Source: Delftia tsuruhatensis NBRC 16741
Lineage (GTDB): Bacteria > Pseudomonadota > Gammaproteobacteria > Burkholderiales > Burkholderiaceae_C
Assembly (NCBI RefSeq): GCF_001571325.1
Contig: NZ_BCTO01000024.1
Coordinates: forward strand, 1-64,000
Length of the DNA: 64,000 bases
Reading direction: 5' to 3'
In this document: in pieces, positions 1 to 11,733 of the stretch
Position numbering within the stretch: position 1 is the stretch's first letter
Layout of the letters: each line of letters opens with the position of its first letter
Made by a program: the position numbers and the translations under genes
Notes under the pieces: model-generated
What the model was told of the DNA's origin: nothing
The model's input: only the letters and a program-made list of their open reading frames with translations
The model's database searches: none

Positions 1-55
1 TTCATGCTGCAATCGCTGCTTCTTGTTAGTTGCTGCGTTTGCATCAGAGACTCGA

Positions 56-85
56 ATTATAGACAGGTTTTCAGCGGTTTTTCAA
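56..85 (-). promoter_or_regulatory. Strong sigma70-type promoter reading out of the window
   Basis: On the minus strand TTGAAA (80-85) and TATAAT (56-61) are separated by 18 bases. The -35/spacer region overlaps the last codons and stop codon of gltX. The hexamers are near-consensus, which is rare in this GC-rich DNA and suggests a highly expressed gene, perhaps a stable RNA, beyond the left edge. The downstream gene is not visible, so its identity is inference. Confidence 0.55.
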
Positions 86-1477
86 ACGCGCCAGAATTTT
101 TTCACGACCCAGCAGCTCCAGCACCGCATCCACCGAAGGCGTGTGCGCTGTGCCCAGCGTCAGCACGCGCACCGGCATGGCCAGTTGCGGCATCTTCAGG
201 CCCTGGGCCTTGAGCACTTCCTTGATCAGGGCAGCAATGGCTTCCTTGCTCCACTCCACCGAGGCGATGCCTTCGGCGAAGGCGTCCAGGGTGGGCGCCA
301 CGGCGTCGGTCACGTGCTTTGCCAGGTCCTCGGCGTTGCGGTCGAAGGCGTCCACATAGAACAGGCGCACCCAGCCGGCCAGATCGACCAGGGTTTCGCA
401 GCGGTCCTTGAACAGGGCGCAGATGCGCGGCAGGCGGTCGTCTGCGTCGAGCAGGGCCTGGTCCAGGCCGGTCTTGAGCACGAAGGGGCGCACCAGCTCT
501 GCCAGGGCCGCGTCGTCCAGCGCCTTCAGGTGCTGGGCGTTGACCCAGCGCAGCTTGGCCTCGTCGAACTGGCCAGCGCTGCGGCCCAGGTGGTCCAGGT
601 TGAACCACTCCAGGAACTGGGCGCGGCTGAAGATTTCGTCGTCGCCGTGGCTCCAGCCCAGGCGGGCCAGGTAGTTGACCATGGCGTCGGGCAGGTAGCC
701 TTCGTCGCGGTACTGGGTGACGGCCTTGGCGCCGTTGCGCTTGCTCATCTTCTCGCCCTGCTCGTTGAGCACGGTGGGCAGATGGGCGAACACGGGCACG
801 CTGGCGCCCAGGGCCTCGAAGATGTGGATCTGGCGCGGCGTGTTGTTGACGTGGTCGTCGCCACGGATGACATGGGTGATGGCCATGTCCATGTCGTCCA
901 CGCAGACGCAGAAGTTGTAGGTGGGCGTGCCATCGGGGCGCGCGATCACCAGGTCGTCCAGCTCGCTGTTCTGGAACTCGATGCGGCCCTTGCACTTGTC
1001 TTCCCAGGCCACGACGCCGCCCTTCGGCGTCTTGAAGCGCAGCACGGGACGCACGCCTTCGGGCACGGGCGGCAGCACCTTGCCTTCCTCAGGGCGCCAG
1101 GTGCCGTCGTAGCGCGGCTTTTCCTTGTTGGCCATCTGGCGCTCGCGCAGGGCGTCGAGTTCTTCCACGCTCATGTAGCAGGGGTAGACATGGCCCGAAG
1201 CCTGCAGGCCGGCCAGCACCTCCTTGTAGCGGTCCATGCGCTGCATTTGATAGAACGGACCTTCGTCATGGTCCAGCTGCAGCCAGGCCATGCCCTCGAT
1301 GATCACGTCCACCGAGGCCTGGGTGGAGCGCTCCACGTCGGTGTCCTCGATGCGCAGGATGAAATCGCCGCCCGTGGCGCGCGCAAAGGCCCAGGGATAC
1401 AGGGCCGAGCGGATGTTGCCCAGGTGGATGAAGCCCGTGGGAGACGGGGCAAAACGGGTACGTACTTTTTGTGTCAT
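71..1477 (-). CDS. gltX: Glutamyl-tRNA synthetase
   Basis: Charges tRNA-Glu with glutamate in the cytoplasm (class I aminoacyl-tRNA synthetase). The 468-residue protein has the usual bacterial length. Near the N-terminus [13 protein letters not shown] carries the HIGH-type ATP motif (HLGN), and EKMSKRNG is the KMSKS-type loop. The ATG at 1477 is chosen because it begins the conserved [15 protein letters not shown]; the reading frame stays open upstream but that extension looks like out-of-frame metZ. The start codon overlaps the metZ stop in an ATGA arrangement, so translation of the two is probably coupled. A strong outward promoter overlaps its 3' end. Confidence 0.97.
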   Translation of the reverse strand: MTQKVRTRFAPSPTGFIHLGNIRSALYPWAFARATGGDFILRIEDTDVERSTQASVDVIIEGMAWLQLDHDEGPFYQMQRMDRYKEVLAGLQASGHVYPCYMSVEELDALRERQMANKEKPRYDGTWRPEEGKVLPPVPEGVRPVLRFKTPKGGVVAWEDKCKGRIEFQNSELDDLVIARPDGTPTYNFCVCVDDMDMAITHVIRGDDHVNNTPRQIHIFEALGASVPVFAHLPTVLNEQGEKMSKRNGAKAVTQYRDEGYLPDAMVNYLARLGWSHGDDEIFSRAQFLEWFNLDHLGRSAGQFDEAKLRWVNAQHLKALDDAALAELVRPFVLKTGLDQALLDADDRLPRICALFKDRCETLVDLAGWVRLFYVDAFDRNAEDLAKHVTDAVAPTLDAFAEGIASVEWSKEAIAALIKEVLKAQGLKMPQLAMPVRVLTLGTAHTPSVDAVLELLGREKILARLKNR

Positions 1478-2688
1478 TGCAGGGTATCCAGTCCGCGGGA
1501 GAGATCGTTCTTGAGGTCGCCCAGGTATTCCAGTCCGACGGAGATGCGCAGCAGGCCCTGGCCGATGCCGGCGGCACGGCGCTGCTCTTCGCTCAGGCGG
1601 CCATGCGAGGTGCTGGCCGGATGGGTGATGGTGGTCTTGACGTCGCCCAGGTTGGCCGTGATCGAGCACACTCGGGTGCTGTCGGCCACATGGAAGGCGT
1701 TGGCGCGCAGCTGTTCGGCGCCCTCACCCACCACGTCGAAGGACAGCACGCCGCCGCCCATGCCGTTTTGCTGGCGCATGGCCAGCTCGTGCTGCGGGTG
1801 GCTGGCCAGGCCCGGGTAGTAGACGCGGGCGACCTTGGGATGGGCTTCCAGCCAGGTGGCCAGCTCCAGCGCGGAGGCGCTTTGCGCCTTCACGCGCAGG
1901 GACAGCGTCTCCAGCCCCTTGAGCACCACCCAGGCGTTGAACGGTGCCAGGTTCAGGCCGCCGCTGCGCAGGAAGGTGCCCATGACCTTGTCCACCAGTG
2001 CCATCGTGCCGCAGACGGCGCCCGACATGACGCGGCCCTGGCCGTCCAGCAGCTTGGTGCCGGAGTGCACGACCAGGTCGGCGCCGAACTTGGCAGGCTG
2101 CTGCAGCACGGGCGATGCAAAGCTGTTGTCCACGGCCAGCAGCGCGCCATGGGCGTGCGCCAGCTCGGCCAGCGCGGCGATGTCGCACAGGTCGGTCAGC
2201 GGGTTGGTCGGCGTCTCGGCGAACAGAAGGCGCGTGTTGGGACGGATGGCCGCCTTCCAGGCCTGCACATCGGTCTGCGAGACAAAGCTGGTCTCCACGC
2301 CAAAGCGCGCCATCTCGCCGCCCAGCAGCTTGATGGTGGAGCCGAACATGGACTGCGAGCAGATCACATGGTCGCCGGCCTTGAGCGTGGTCAGCGCCAC
2401 GAGCAAGATGGCCGACATGCCCGTGGACGTGGCCACCGCGCATTCCGTGCCCTCCATGGCGGCCAGGCGCTGCTCGAAGCTGGTGACCGTGGGGTTGGAG
2501 GTGCGGCTGTAGGTGTAGCCGGGCTCTTCATTGGCGAAGCGGCGTGCGGCCGTTGCACAGTCGGGCTGCACGAAGCTGCTGGTCATGTACAGGGCTTCGC
2601 TGTGCTCACCCCACTGGCTTCGCTCCACGCCCACGCGCAGGGCCAGCGTATCGGGATGCAGGCCTTCGGGAAGTGTCTTGTTGGTCAC
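1474..2688 (-). CDS. metZ: O-succinylhomoserine sulfhydrylase
   Basis: PLP-dependent Cys/Met-metabolism enzyme that converts O-succinylhomoserine and sulfide to homocysteine in methionine synthesis. The 404 residues include the fold-type I PLP region and the lysine motif [26 protein letters not shown] and [10 protein letters not shown] are typical of MetZ rather than cystathionine gamma-synthase, although separating these relatives by eye is imperfect. The start is a GTG (2686-2688) because AAGGA lies seven bases upstream and [18 protein letters not shown] matches the family N-terminus; an in-frame ATG-like start 24 codons earlier has no such support. The 3' end overlaps gltX by four bases. 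Confidence 0.9.
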   Translation of the reverse strand: MTNKTLPEGLHPDTLALRVGVERSQWGEHSEALYMTSSFVQPDCATAARRFANEEPGYTYSRTSNPTVTSFEQRLAAMEGTECAVATSTGMSAILLVALTTLKAGDHVICSQSMFGSTIKLLGGEMARFGVETSFVSQTDVQAWKAAIRPNTRLLFAETPTNPLTDLCDIAALAELAHAHGALLAVDNSFASPVLQQPAKFGADLVVHSGTKLLDGQGRVMSGAVCGTMALVDKVMGTFLRSGGLNLAPFNAWVVLKGLETLSLRVKAQSASALELATWLEAHPKVARVYYPGLASHPQHELAMRQQNGMGGGVLSFDVVGEGAEQLRANAFHVADSTRVCSITANLGDVKTTITHPASTSHGRLSEEQRRAAGIGQGLLRISVGLEYLGDLKNDLSRGLDTLQ

Positions 2689-2740
2689 GTTGATGGTCCT
2701 TGGGGATCGGGCGCAGCCCGCCAGCGGTGGCGGTGCCCGG

Positions 2741-2825
2741 AAAAAAGGAGCTAGAAGCACTTGTCACCTGGCGGCTTCCAGGGCCTTGCGGCCCTGGACG
2801 CTCCAGCACCAGCGCTTTTAGCTCA
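2741..2825 (-). promoter_or_regulatory. Structured leader/hairpin element upstream of metZ
   Basis: Outer arms GAGCTAGAAGCACT (2748-2761) and AGCGCTTTTAGCTC (2811-2824) can pair imperfectly. They enclose a perfect 8-bp hairpin, CCAGGGCC-ttgc-GGCCCTGG (2778-2797). On the minus strand the structure is followed by a six-T run, then about 50 bases and the metZ ribosome site. It could be an attenuator, a riboswitch-like leader or a degenerate intergenic repeat; no known riboswitch consensus is recognised by eye. Confidence 0.4.
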
Positions 2826-2831
2826 TTTGTC

Positions 2832-2856
2832 AAAAAAGGCGGGCCACAGGCCCGCC
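2832..2856 (-). terminator. Rho-independent terminator of purF
   Basis: On the minus strand GGCGGGCC-TGT-GGCCCGCC is a perfect 8-bp stem with a three-base loop, directly followed by TTTTTT. It lies 27 bases after the purF stop codon and separates purF from metZ. Confidence 0.85.
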
Positions 2857-2883
2857 CGACATTGTCACTGAATGCCCTGGCGC

Positions 2884-4392
<1,509 letters not shown>

Positions 4393-4525
4393 AGTTGCGT
4401 TCCATCCGTTTGCGAAGGTCGCCCTTCGCTGTCTGGGCCGTAGCAGCCACCCATTGGCCACGCCTGCGCCCGATTTCTCTATCCAAACTGTTTCTGCCAG
4501 CCGACTCCTGCGCTGCAGCGCCTTG

Positions 4526-5017
4526 TCATGCAGCCGGCAGATAGCGTCCCCATTCCTGCGGCAGCTGCGGCAAAACCGCAGCCAGCGCCTGCATCAGCCA
4601 CGGCGCCAGGGCTGAATCCTGCCACCACTGTCCCTGGTGCAGCGGCGTGTAGCTGATCACCATCGTTGCCACCAGGGCCAGCAGCGCCCCGCGCAGCACG
4701 CCGAACAGCGCGCCCAGCGTGCGGTCCACGGGCCTCAGGCCCACCGCCTCGATCAGCCGGCGCGACAGCCAGGACACCAGGCCCCAGCCGAACAGCGCCA
4801 GCACGAACAACAGCACAAAGCCTGCGGCATAGCGCAGCTGCATGTCCCAGTCCTGCATGGGCAGCCACAGCGCCACGTCGGCCGCCCAGATGCGGGCCAC
4901 GACGAAGGCCACCAGCCAGCCGAGCAGCGACAGCACCTCATACACCAGCCCGCGCCAGGCGCCTAGCAGCATCGATGCCAGCACGCAGGCCAGCAAAACC
5001 CAGTCCACCGTGGACAT
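4526..5017 (-). CDS. cvpA: CvpA family inner-membrane protein
   Basis: This 163-residue protein matches the CvpA (colicin V production) family. It has four hydrophobic segments (about residues 5-25, 28-45, 62-85 and 100-120) and the basic-glycine stretch RPVDRTLGALFGVLRG between segments 3 and 4. CvpA proteins are inner-membrane proteins linked to envelope homeostasis and colicin V secretion in enterics; the molecular role is not established. It sits between the SPOR protein gene and purF on the same strand, as in many proteobacteria. Confidence 0.9.
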   Translation of the reverse strand: MSTVDWVLLACVLASMLLGAWRGLVYEVLSLLGWLVAFVVARIWAADVALWLPMQDWDMQLRYAAGFVLLFVLALFGWGLVSWLSRRLIEAVGLRPVDRTLGALFGVLRGALLALVATMVISYTPLHQGQWWQDSALAPWLMQALAAVLPQLPQEWGRYLPAA

Positions 5018-5066
5018 ACGCTATCTCTGTGCGCCTGTGCTGCTTTGCAAGATGTACGTCACCGCC

Positions 5067-5999
5067 TCAGAGCTTGAGCACCGACGCCGGCAGGCCCTGG
5101 CCCTTGACGCGCGCCGCCGCCTTGTCGGCTTCGGCACGGCCGTTGAACGGACCCACACGCACACGCGTGCGCTTGCCGTCCTTGGTGTCCACCACCTGCG
5201 TGAAAGTCTTCAGGCCCGCCAGCTCCAGCTTGGCGCGGATTTCCTGGGCCTTGCCGGCATCGGAGAAGGCGCCGACCTGCACGATGAAGCGCTCGTTCGT
5301 CGCCGCAGCAGCCGCCGGCGCCGCCGGTGCGCTGCGACCTTCCAGCAGGGCCCGGGCACGCGCGGCGTCGTCGCTCCTGGACGGCTCGGGCTTGGGTTCG
5401 GGCTTTGGCTTCGGCTCGGGTTTGGGTTCGGGCTTGGGCTCCGGCTTGTGTTCGGGTTTGGCCGGCTCGGGCTTGGGCCTGGGTTCCGGCTTGGGCTCGG
5501 GTTTGGTCTCAGGCTTGGCGGCGGGCTTGGGCTCAGGCTTTGCCTCGGGCCGGGTTTCGGGCTTTGCTTCCGGCTTGACCGGAGCCACCTGCGAGACGGC
5601 CGGCGCCACGGGCACGGAAGGCCTGCCCATGGGAACCTCTTCCTCGTCGGCGCCCAGCGAGGCCTGGGCCGGCACGCGGCCTGCCGGGGAAGCCGCGCCC
5701 TGGTGCGGATGGGCGTCCACGGCATTGGCGCCGGGCACGACCAGAGGAGCGACCTTGTCGCGGTCGGGAATCTCGATGGGGATGTCCACGGGAATCGGAC
5801 GCGGCTGCGTGTCGAACAGCAGGGGGAAACCCACCACGCCCGCCAGGACCAGCACGGCCGCGCCGATGAGGCGGTGGCGCGCCCGGCGGCGCATGACATC
5901 GACGCTTTCCGCCTGTCCCAGCCGTGTGGGCCGCCTCGATGCGGACGACGAATCACCGTCGTCTTTTTTGCCGGGCCAACGAAAATTGAAAAATGCCAT
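5067..5999 (-). CDS. SPOR-domain cell-division/peptidoglycan-binding protein
   Basis: A 310-residue single-span protein. It has a short charged cytoplasmic tail, one membrane segment at about residues 44-62 (LIGAAVLVLAGVVGFPLLF), a long periplasmic linker and a C-terminal SPOR domain (about 232-310, FIVQVGAFSDAGKAQEIRAKL). SPOR domains bind denuded glycan strands at the septum, so a divisome role like DedD is inferred. The linker includes about 70 residues of Lys-Pro-Glu-Pro repeats (roughly 148-222), encoded by a low-complexity tract at about 5385-5580 that could vary in length. It is located folC-SPOR-cvpA-purF, the usual dedD neighbourhood. Confidence 0.9.
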   Translation of the reverse strand: MAFFNFRWPGKKDDGDSSSASRRPTRLGQAESVDVMRRRARHRLIGAAVLVLAGVVGFPLLFDTQPRPIPVDIPIEIPDRDKVAPLVVPGANAVDAHPHQGAASPAGRVPAQASLGADEEEVPMGRPSVPVAPAVSQVAPVKPEAKPETRPEAKPEPKPAAKPETKPEPKPEPRPKPEPAKPEHKPEPKPEPKPEPKPKPEPKPEPSRSDDAARARALLEGRSAPAAPAAAAATNERFIVQVGAFSDAGKAQEIRAKLELAGLKTFTQVVDTKDGKRTRVRVGPFNGRAEADKAAARVKGQGLPASVLKL

Positions 6000-6070
6000 G
6001 GAGTGCGGACTCGTTCAGATCGGCCACCACAGGCAGCCACGATGGCCGTTTGCGGTGCGGATCACTGGAT

Positions 6071-7393
6071 TCAGGTGCCCAGATGCTTGGCGTTCAGCCG
6101 GGGCGGGCCGTCCTGCAGCACGCCGCCCACCGTGAAGAACGAGCCAAAGACCACGATTCTATCAGTGGGACCTGCTGCAAGAACCGCGGCATCCAGCGCC
6201 AGCTGCGGGTTTGCGAAGGTGGCCAGCGAGATCTCGCGCGGCACGCCCGGCGCGGGCGGCAGGGCTTCGATCTTCTGGCGCAGCACCTCGGCGCTCTCGG
6301 CGCGCGGCGTGGGCAGGTCGGTCAGATACCAGCGGTCGATCAACGGGGCAATCCTGGCCAGCATGGGGGCCAGGTCCTTGTCGTGCATGGCGCCGAAGAC
6401 CGCATGCGTGCAGGGAAAGTAGCCCATGGCATCGAGGTTGGCCGTCAGCGCCGCCACCGAATGCGGGTTGTGCGCCACGTCCAGCACCAGCGTGGGCTGG
6501 CCCGGAATGATCTGGAAACGGCCCGGCAGCTCGACCATGGCCAGCCCCGTGCGCACGGCCTGGGCCGTGACCGGAAGGCGGCTGCGGATGGCTTCGAGCG
6601 CGGCCAGCGCACCCGATGCATTGACCAGCTGGTTGGCGCCGCGCAGCGCCGGATAGGCCAGGCCCGCATAGCGCCGCCCGCGTCCGGCCCAGCCCCACTG
6701 CTGCTTGTCGCCCGAGAAATTGAAGTCCTGGCCCAGGCGCCAGAGATCGGCGCCAATGGCCTGTGCATGGTCCAGCACGCTTTGCGGCGGCATGGGATCG
6801 CTGACCACCACAGGCCGGCCGGCGCGCATGATGCCGGCCTTCTCGCGGCCGATGCTCTCGCGGTCCGGCCCCAGGAATTCCACATGGTCGATGTCGATGC
6901 TGGTGATGACGGCGCAATCGGCGTCGATCACATTGGTGGCATCCAGCCGCCCGCCCAGGCCCACCTCGAGAATCGCCACATCCAGCCTGGACTGGCTCAT
7001 CAGCCGCAGGATGGCCAGCGTGGTGAACTCGAAATAGGTGAGCGCCACTTCCGTGCCCTGCACGCGCGCCTGCTCCACGGCCTCGAACTGCGGCAGCAGC
7101 TCGGCGGCCTTCACGATCTCGCCGCCCACGCGGCAGCGTTCCTCGAAATGCACCAGATGCGGCGATGTGTAGACGCCGGGGCGAAAGCCCGATTGAAGCG
7201 CCACGGCCTCCAGCATGGCGCAGGTCGATCCTTTGCCGTTGGTGCCCGCCACCGTGATCACGGGGCAGTCGAAACGCAGGTCCAGGCGCTGGGCAACTTC
7301 GCGCACGCGATCCAGGCCCAGCGCAATATTCTTGGGGTGCAGGCGCTCGCAATAGGCGAGCCATGCATCCAATGTGGGAAATGAGGTGTGCAT
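6071..7393 (-). CDS. folC: Bifunctional folylpolyglutamate/dihydrofolate synthase
   Basis: ATP-dependent ligase of the Mur ligase family that adds glutamate to dihydropteroate and extends folate polyglutamates. At 440 residues it has the normal size. The P-loop is VAGTNGKGST (about residues 48-57), followed by the YTSPHL folate-loop motif; VVFGSFFTVGGV near the C-terminus is the conserved ending. The first gene of the folC-SPOR-cvpA-purF minus-strand group, it is divergent from the YffB-like gene across 79 bases. Confidence 0.95.
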   Translation of the reverse strand: MHTSFPTLDAWLAYCERLHPKNIALGLDRVREVAQRLDLRFDCPVITVAGTNGKGSTCAMLEAVALQSGFRPGVYTSPHLVHFEERCRVGGEIVKAAELLPQFEAVEQARVQGTEVALTYFEFTTLAILRLMSQSRLDVAILEVGLGGRLDATNVIDADCAVITSIDIDHVEFLGPDRESIGREKAGIMRAGRPVVVSDPMPPQSVLDHAQAIGADLWRLGQDFNFSGDKQQWGWAGRGRRYAGLAYPALRGANQLVNASGALAALEAIRSRLPVTAQAVRTGLAMVELPGRFQIIPGQPTLVLDVAHNPHSVAALTANLDAMGYFPCTHAVFGAMHDKDLAPMLARIAPLIDRWYLTDLPTPRAESAEVLRQKIEALPPAPGVPREISLATFANPQLALDAAVLAAGPTDRIVVFGSFFTVGGVLQDGPPRLNAKHLGT

Positions 7394-7472
7394 ACTGCGC
7401 GCTATTGTTACCCAGGGACAGTGTCCTTATGGGGTCCTCGCCATCCATTGACTGCGGCAACTGCAACCAATC

Positions 7473-7850
7473 ATGACCACTGCAAACACTGTGACGCTCT
7501 ACGGCATTCCCAACTGCGACACCGTCAAGAAGGCCCGCGCCTGGCTCACCGACCAGGGCATCGCCTACGAATTCCACGACTTCAAGAAACAGGGTGTTCC
7601 CGCCGAGCAGTTGCCCGCCTGGATGCAGGCTGTCGGCTGGGAAAAGCTGCTCAACCGCCAAGGCACGACGTGGCGCAAGCTCGATGCCGACACCCAGGCC
7701 GCCGCCCAGGATGCGGCCGGTGCCGCAGCCCTCATGCAGCAGCAGCCCAGCGTCATCAAGCGCCCGGTCGTCCAATGGCCGCAGGGACGCATCACCGTGG
7801 GTTTTGCGCCCGACGCCTGGGCAGAGATGGCCCACGGGGGCAAGCGCTGA
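7473..7850 (+). CDS. ArsC/Spx-fold reductase, YffB type
   Basis: This 125-residue protein has the ArsC/Spx thioredoxin-like fold. The N-terminal GIPNCDTVKKARAWL carries the single cysteine followed by Asp, typical of YffB-like proteins and unlike the CXXC of Spx. DFKKQGVP and the C-terminal KRPVVQW are conserved family signatures. Related proteins are called putative arsenate reductases, but there is no ars context here and the substrate is unknown; a glutathione-dependent thiol reductase role is inference. It is divergent from folC. Confidence 0.85.
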   Translation: MTTANTVTLYGIPNCDTVKKARAWLTDQGIAYEFHDFKKQGVPAEQLPAWMQAVGWEKLLNRQGTTWRKLDADTQAAAQDAAGAAALMQQQPSVIKRPVVQWPQGRITVGFAPDAWAEMAHGGKR

Positions 7851-7977
7851 CTCTGCCATCAGGCCTGGAACAGCTTATTACGTGGATTTACGCGACCGCA
7901 AACTGCTTTCCAGGCCCGAGGAATACACTTGCATGGAGCCTGGCAGGAAATACCGCCAGCGCAACAGGAGTGCAATC

Positions 7978-8718
7978 ATGAAATCCCTGGTTCTTTTGAC
8001 GCTGGCGGCCACGACCGCCACCGTGGCCCTGGCCCAGGAGCAAGGCCGGGTGCTGTCGGTGACCCCGGTGACCCAGCAGGTGGCCGTGCCCCAGCAGGTC
8101 TGCCGCGATGAAAACGTCTATACCGGCCAGCGCACCTCGGGCGCGGGCGCCGTTCTGGGTGCCCTGGCGGGCGGCGTGGTCGGCAATGCCATCGGCCATG
8201 GCGGCGGACGGGCGGCCGCCACGGCGGCCGGCGTGATCGGCGGCGCCATGCTGGGCAACCAGGCCGAGGCCACGGGCCAGCCCCAGTACCAGACGGTGCG
8301 CAACTGCACCACCCAGACCTACTACCAGAACCGCGCCGTGGCCTATGACGTGGTCTACGAGTACGCAGGCCGCAACTACACGACGCGCACCACCACGCCG
8401 CCCGGGGACTGGATCGCGCTGAGCGTGCAGCCCGCCGCCAACAGCTCGGCCTATGGCAGCAACGGCTACTACGGCACCAACCAGCCGCCCCAGGCCGCGT
8501 ACTCCACCGCACCCGTGCCGCCGCCCGTGGTCTACCAGAACAACTACTACGACGGCGGTGGCTACTACGCCCCCCAGCCTGTGCAGCCCGTGTATTCGGC
8601 CGGTGACTATGTGGCTCCCGTGGTGATTGGAGCAGCCCTTGCTGCCGGCGTGTACTACGCCTCGCGCCCCAGCTATCACGGCTGGCGCGGCGGCTACCGT
8701 CATGGCTGGCGCCGCTGA
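7978..8718 (+). CDS. Glycine-zipper 2TM-domain envelope protein
   Basis: A 246-residue exported protein beginning with a Sec signal peptide (MKSLVLLTLAATTATVALAQ). Residues about 56-100 form a glycine-zipper region (GAVLGALAGGVVGNAIG, AAGVIGGAMLGNQ) like outer-membrane-associated lipoproteins and Rick_17kDa-type proteins. A Tyr/Pro/Asn-rich stretch follows, then a second hydrophobic segment near residue 215 and a basic, Gly/Arg/His-rich tail. The ATG at 7978 is preferred over upstream in-frame codons because it starts the signal peptide and follows an AGGAG-like site. The exact role is unknown; related proteins associate with the cell envelope. Confidence 0.8.
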   Translation: MKSLVLLTLAATTATVALAQEQGRVLSVTPVTQQVAVPQQVCRDENVYTGQRTSGAGAVLGALAGGVVGNAIGHGGGRAAATAAGVIGGAMLGNQAEATGQPQYQTVRNCTTQTYYQNRAVAYDVVYEYAGRNYTTRTTTPPGDWIALSVQPAANSSAYGSNGYYGTNQPPQAAYSTAPVPPPVVYQNNYYDGGGYYAPQPVQPVYSAGDYVAPVVIGAALAAGVYYASRPSYHGWRGGYRHGWRR

Positions 8719-8731
8719 GACGGACCTGCGC

Positions 8732-8762
8732 ATGCAAAGCCCCGACAAGGGGCTTTTTGCAT
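8732..8762 (+). terminator. Rho-independent terminator after the glycine-zipper gene
   Basis: ATGCAAAGCCCC and GGGGCTTTTTGCAT pair around a GACAA loop, with the T-run inside the 3' arm. It lies 13 bases past the stop codon and is nearly symmetric, so it could act on both strands. Confidence 0.85.
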
Positions 8763-8841
8763 GGCGGCGGCCAGCACGTACGGGCAGCGGCCGGGTGCTG
8801 GCCTAAAATGGGCGGTTTAGTCCACCCTCTGCCCAGCTTCC

Positions 8842-9159
8842 ATGACCACCGAAACCATCTCTGGCATCACCCTGACCACCAAGGCCAATGTCTATTTCGA
8901 CGGCAAATGCATCAGCCATGGCTTCACGCTGGCCGATGGCACGAAGAAGTCTGCGGGCGTGGTGCTGCCCAGCCAGCTGACCTTCGGCACGGCCGCCGCC
9001 GAGATCATGGAATGCGTGGCCGGTTCCTGCGAGTACAAGCTCGACGGCACGGACCAGTGGCTGACCTCCAAGGCCGGCGAGTCCTTCCAGGTGCCTGCGA
9101 ACTCCAAGTTCGACATCCGCGTGACCGAGGCCTACCACTACATCTGCCACTACGCCTAA
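8842..9159 (+). CDS. ppnP: Pyrimidine/purine nucleoside phosphorylase
   Basis: A 105-residue cupin-fold protein of the PpnP/YaiE (DUF1255) family, which phosphorolyses several nucleosides to base and ribose-1-phosphate. Family motifs visible are KANVYFDGKCISHGF, the central KKSAGVVLPSQLTFGT, and the C-terminal AYHYICHYA. Length matches the family. It stands alone between two terminator-like sequences, so it is probably monocistronic. Confidence 0.92.
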   Translation: MTTETISGITLTTKANVYFDGKCISHGFTLADGTKKSAGVVLPSQLTFGTAAAEIMECVAGSCEYKLDGTDQWLTSKAGESFQVPANSKFDIRVTEAYHYICHYA

Positions 9160-9169
9160 GAGCGCCTGA

Positions 9170-9214
9170 GCGCCTGGGCAGACCGACGCATTCGACCTGA
9201 CGGCGCCCAGGCGC
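9170..9214 (+). terminator. Possible terminator after ppnP
   Basis: GCGCCTGGGC (9170-9179) and GCCCAGGCGC (9205-9214) are perfect inverted 10-mers separated by 25 bases, followed by a pyrimidine-rich stretch ending in TTTT. The loop is long and the T-tract weak, so the call is moderate. Confidence 0.45.
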
Positions 9215-9267
9215 CTTCCGTGTTTTCCGGCAGCCGCGTCCCGCACGCCAGCCGCCATCGTTATTGA

Positions 9268-10614
<1,347 letters not shown>

Positions 10615-10620
10615 CCTACA

Positions 10621-10730
10621 CCCCCTGAGCGGCTGACGCCGCTTCCCCCCGTTGCACGGCGCCTCTCTACTCGCTTCGCGAGGGAGGGGACGACGCCCTC
10701 GCTGCGGGGCGGCCCTTGCTCGGCGTCCCT
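10621..10730 (+). repeat. GC-rich intergenic repeat, copy A
   Basis: A block starting CCCCCTGAGCGGC, with the internal GTTGCACGGCGCCTCTC (10651-10667) and CTCGCTTCGCGAGGGAGGGG, then GCCCTCGCTGCGGGGCGGC. The 17-mer is identical in copy E (20087-20103, opposite strand) and its first 13 bases recur in copy B (59469-59481). The start and end blocks recur in copy C. No open reading frame is credible here; it resembles an immobile, family-specific intergenic repeat. Confidence 0.75.
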
Positions 10731-10795
10731 GGCATGGGACGCGCCCGCCAAGCACGCGACGCCATGGGCCAGAAAATCGCACACTTGCATCCCAC

Positions 10796-10819
10796 AAGCC
10801 GCCGCAAGGCGGCTTTTTT
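10796..10819 (+). terminator. Rho-independent terminator of argG
   Basis: AAGCCGCC-GCAA-GGCGGCTTTTTT forms a compact GC stem with a six-T tail. It lies between the convergent argG and LysR genes, 10 bases from the LysR stop. Confidence 0.88.
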
Positions 10820-10828
10820 ACGCCCCTG

Positions 10829-11728
10829 CTACCAGTGCGCGCCCTCGAAACGCTGCACGAGAAAATCCAGCAGCGCACGCACGGCCACCGGCAGATGGCG
10901 GCGCGAGCTGTACAGCGCATGCACGGTCAGCGGCTGCGGGCGCCAGTCGGGCAGCACCAGCTCCAGCTGGCCGTTTTGCAGCATGGGCTGGACCAGGTAG
11001 GTTGGCTGCAAGGCAATGCCGGCGCCTTCGACGGCAGCGGCGGCCAGCACGGTGGCTTCGTTGGCGTTGAACCAGGTGGTGACGGCGATCTGCTGCTCAT
11101 CGCTTTCATCGTCACGGCGAGTCAATTGCCAGACATTGCGCCCCACGCGCATGTGTCCCAGGCAGCGGTGCGCCTGCAGCTGGGCCGGTGCCTGCGGCCG
11201 GCCAGCCGCATCCAGATAGGCGGTCGAGGCCACCAGCACCGATTCGCAGACGGCCAGCGGCCGGCCGATGAGTGCGGCGCCCGGATCGGCGCTGATGCGT
11301 ATGGCCAGGTCGATGCGCTGCTGCACCAGGTCCAGCGCGCCGTCGTCCACCAGCAGGTCGATCTTGAGGTGCGGGTGTAGCCGCATGAACTGCGCAATGG
11401 CCGGCGCCATCTGCGCATGGCCGAAGGACATGCTGCAGGTCACGCGCAGCAGGCCGCGCAACTGGCTGTCGCTGGCGCGCATCTCGCCTTGCACCTCATC
11501 GGCCAGGGCCAGCATCTGCTGGCTGTAGCGCAGGCACTGCGCACCGGCATCGGTGAGCGAGACACGGCGCGTGGTGCGGTGCAGCAGGCGCGCGCCCAGC
11601 CACTGCTCCAGCGACTCCACATGGCGCGTGGCCATGGCGCGCGACAGGTCCAGCCGCTCGGCCGCCGCCGTGAAGCTGCCGCATTCGGCCACCGTGGCAA
11701 ACACCTGCATCGCCAGCAATCGGTCCAT
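10829..11728 (-). CDS. LysR-family transcriptional regulator
   Basis: A 299-residue regulator with an N-terminal winged helix-turn-helix (about residues 3-62, MQVFATVAECGSFTAAAERL, then LSRAMATRHVESLE) and a C-terminal substrate-binding effector domain. The ATG at 11728 gives MDRLLAMQVF, the usual start of this LysR subgroup; an upstream in-frame extension of 27 codons is AT-rich promoter DNA. It is divergent from the exported metallo-beta-lactamase-fold gene, which is its likeliest target; the inducer is unknown. Confidence 0.9.
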   Translation of the reverse strand: MDRLLAMQVFATVAECGSFTAAAERLDLSRAMATRHVESLEQWLGARLLHRTTRRVSLTDAGAQCLRYSQQMLALADEVQGEMRASDSQLRGLLRVTCSMSFGHAQMAPAIAQFMRLHPHLKIDLLVDDGALDLVQQRIDLAIRISADPGAALIGRPLAVCESVLVASTAYLDAAGRPQAPAQLQAHRCLGHMRVGRNVWQLTRRDDESDEQQIAVTTWFNANEATVLAAAAVEGAGIALQPTYLVQPMLQNGQLELVLPDWRPQPLTVHALYSSRRHLPVAVRALLDFLVQRFEGAHW

Positions 11729-11733
11729 GGATA

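Noticed and set aside
23-1819. A 598-codon open frame on the plus strand opposite gltX and metZ
   Set aside because: It is antisense to two clear housekeeping genes and rich in Ala/Gly/Arg/His, as expected from reversed high-GC codons; it has no domain signature.
5385-5580. Possible CRISPR-like or satellite repeat
   Set aside because: It is the in-frame Lys-Pro-Glu-Pro linker of the SPOR protein; there are no spacers.
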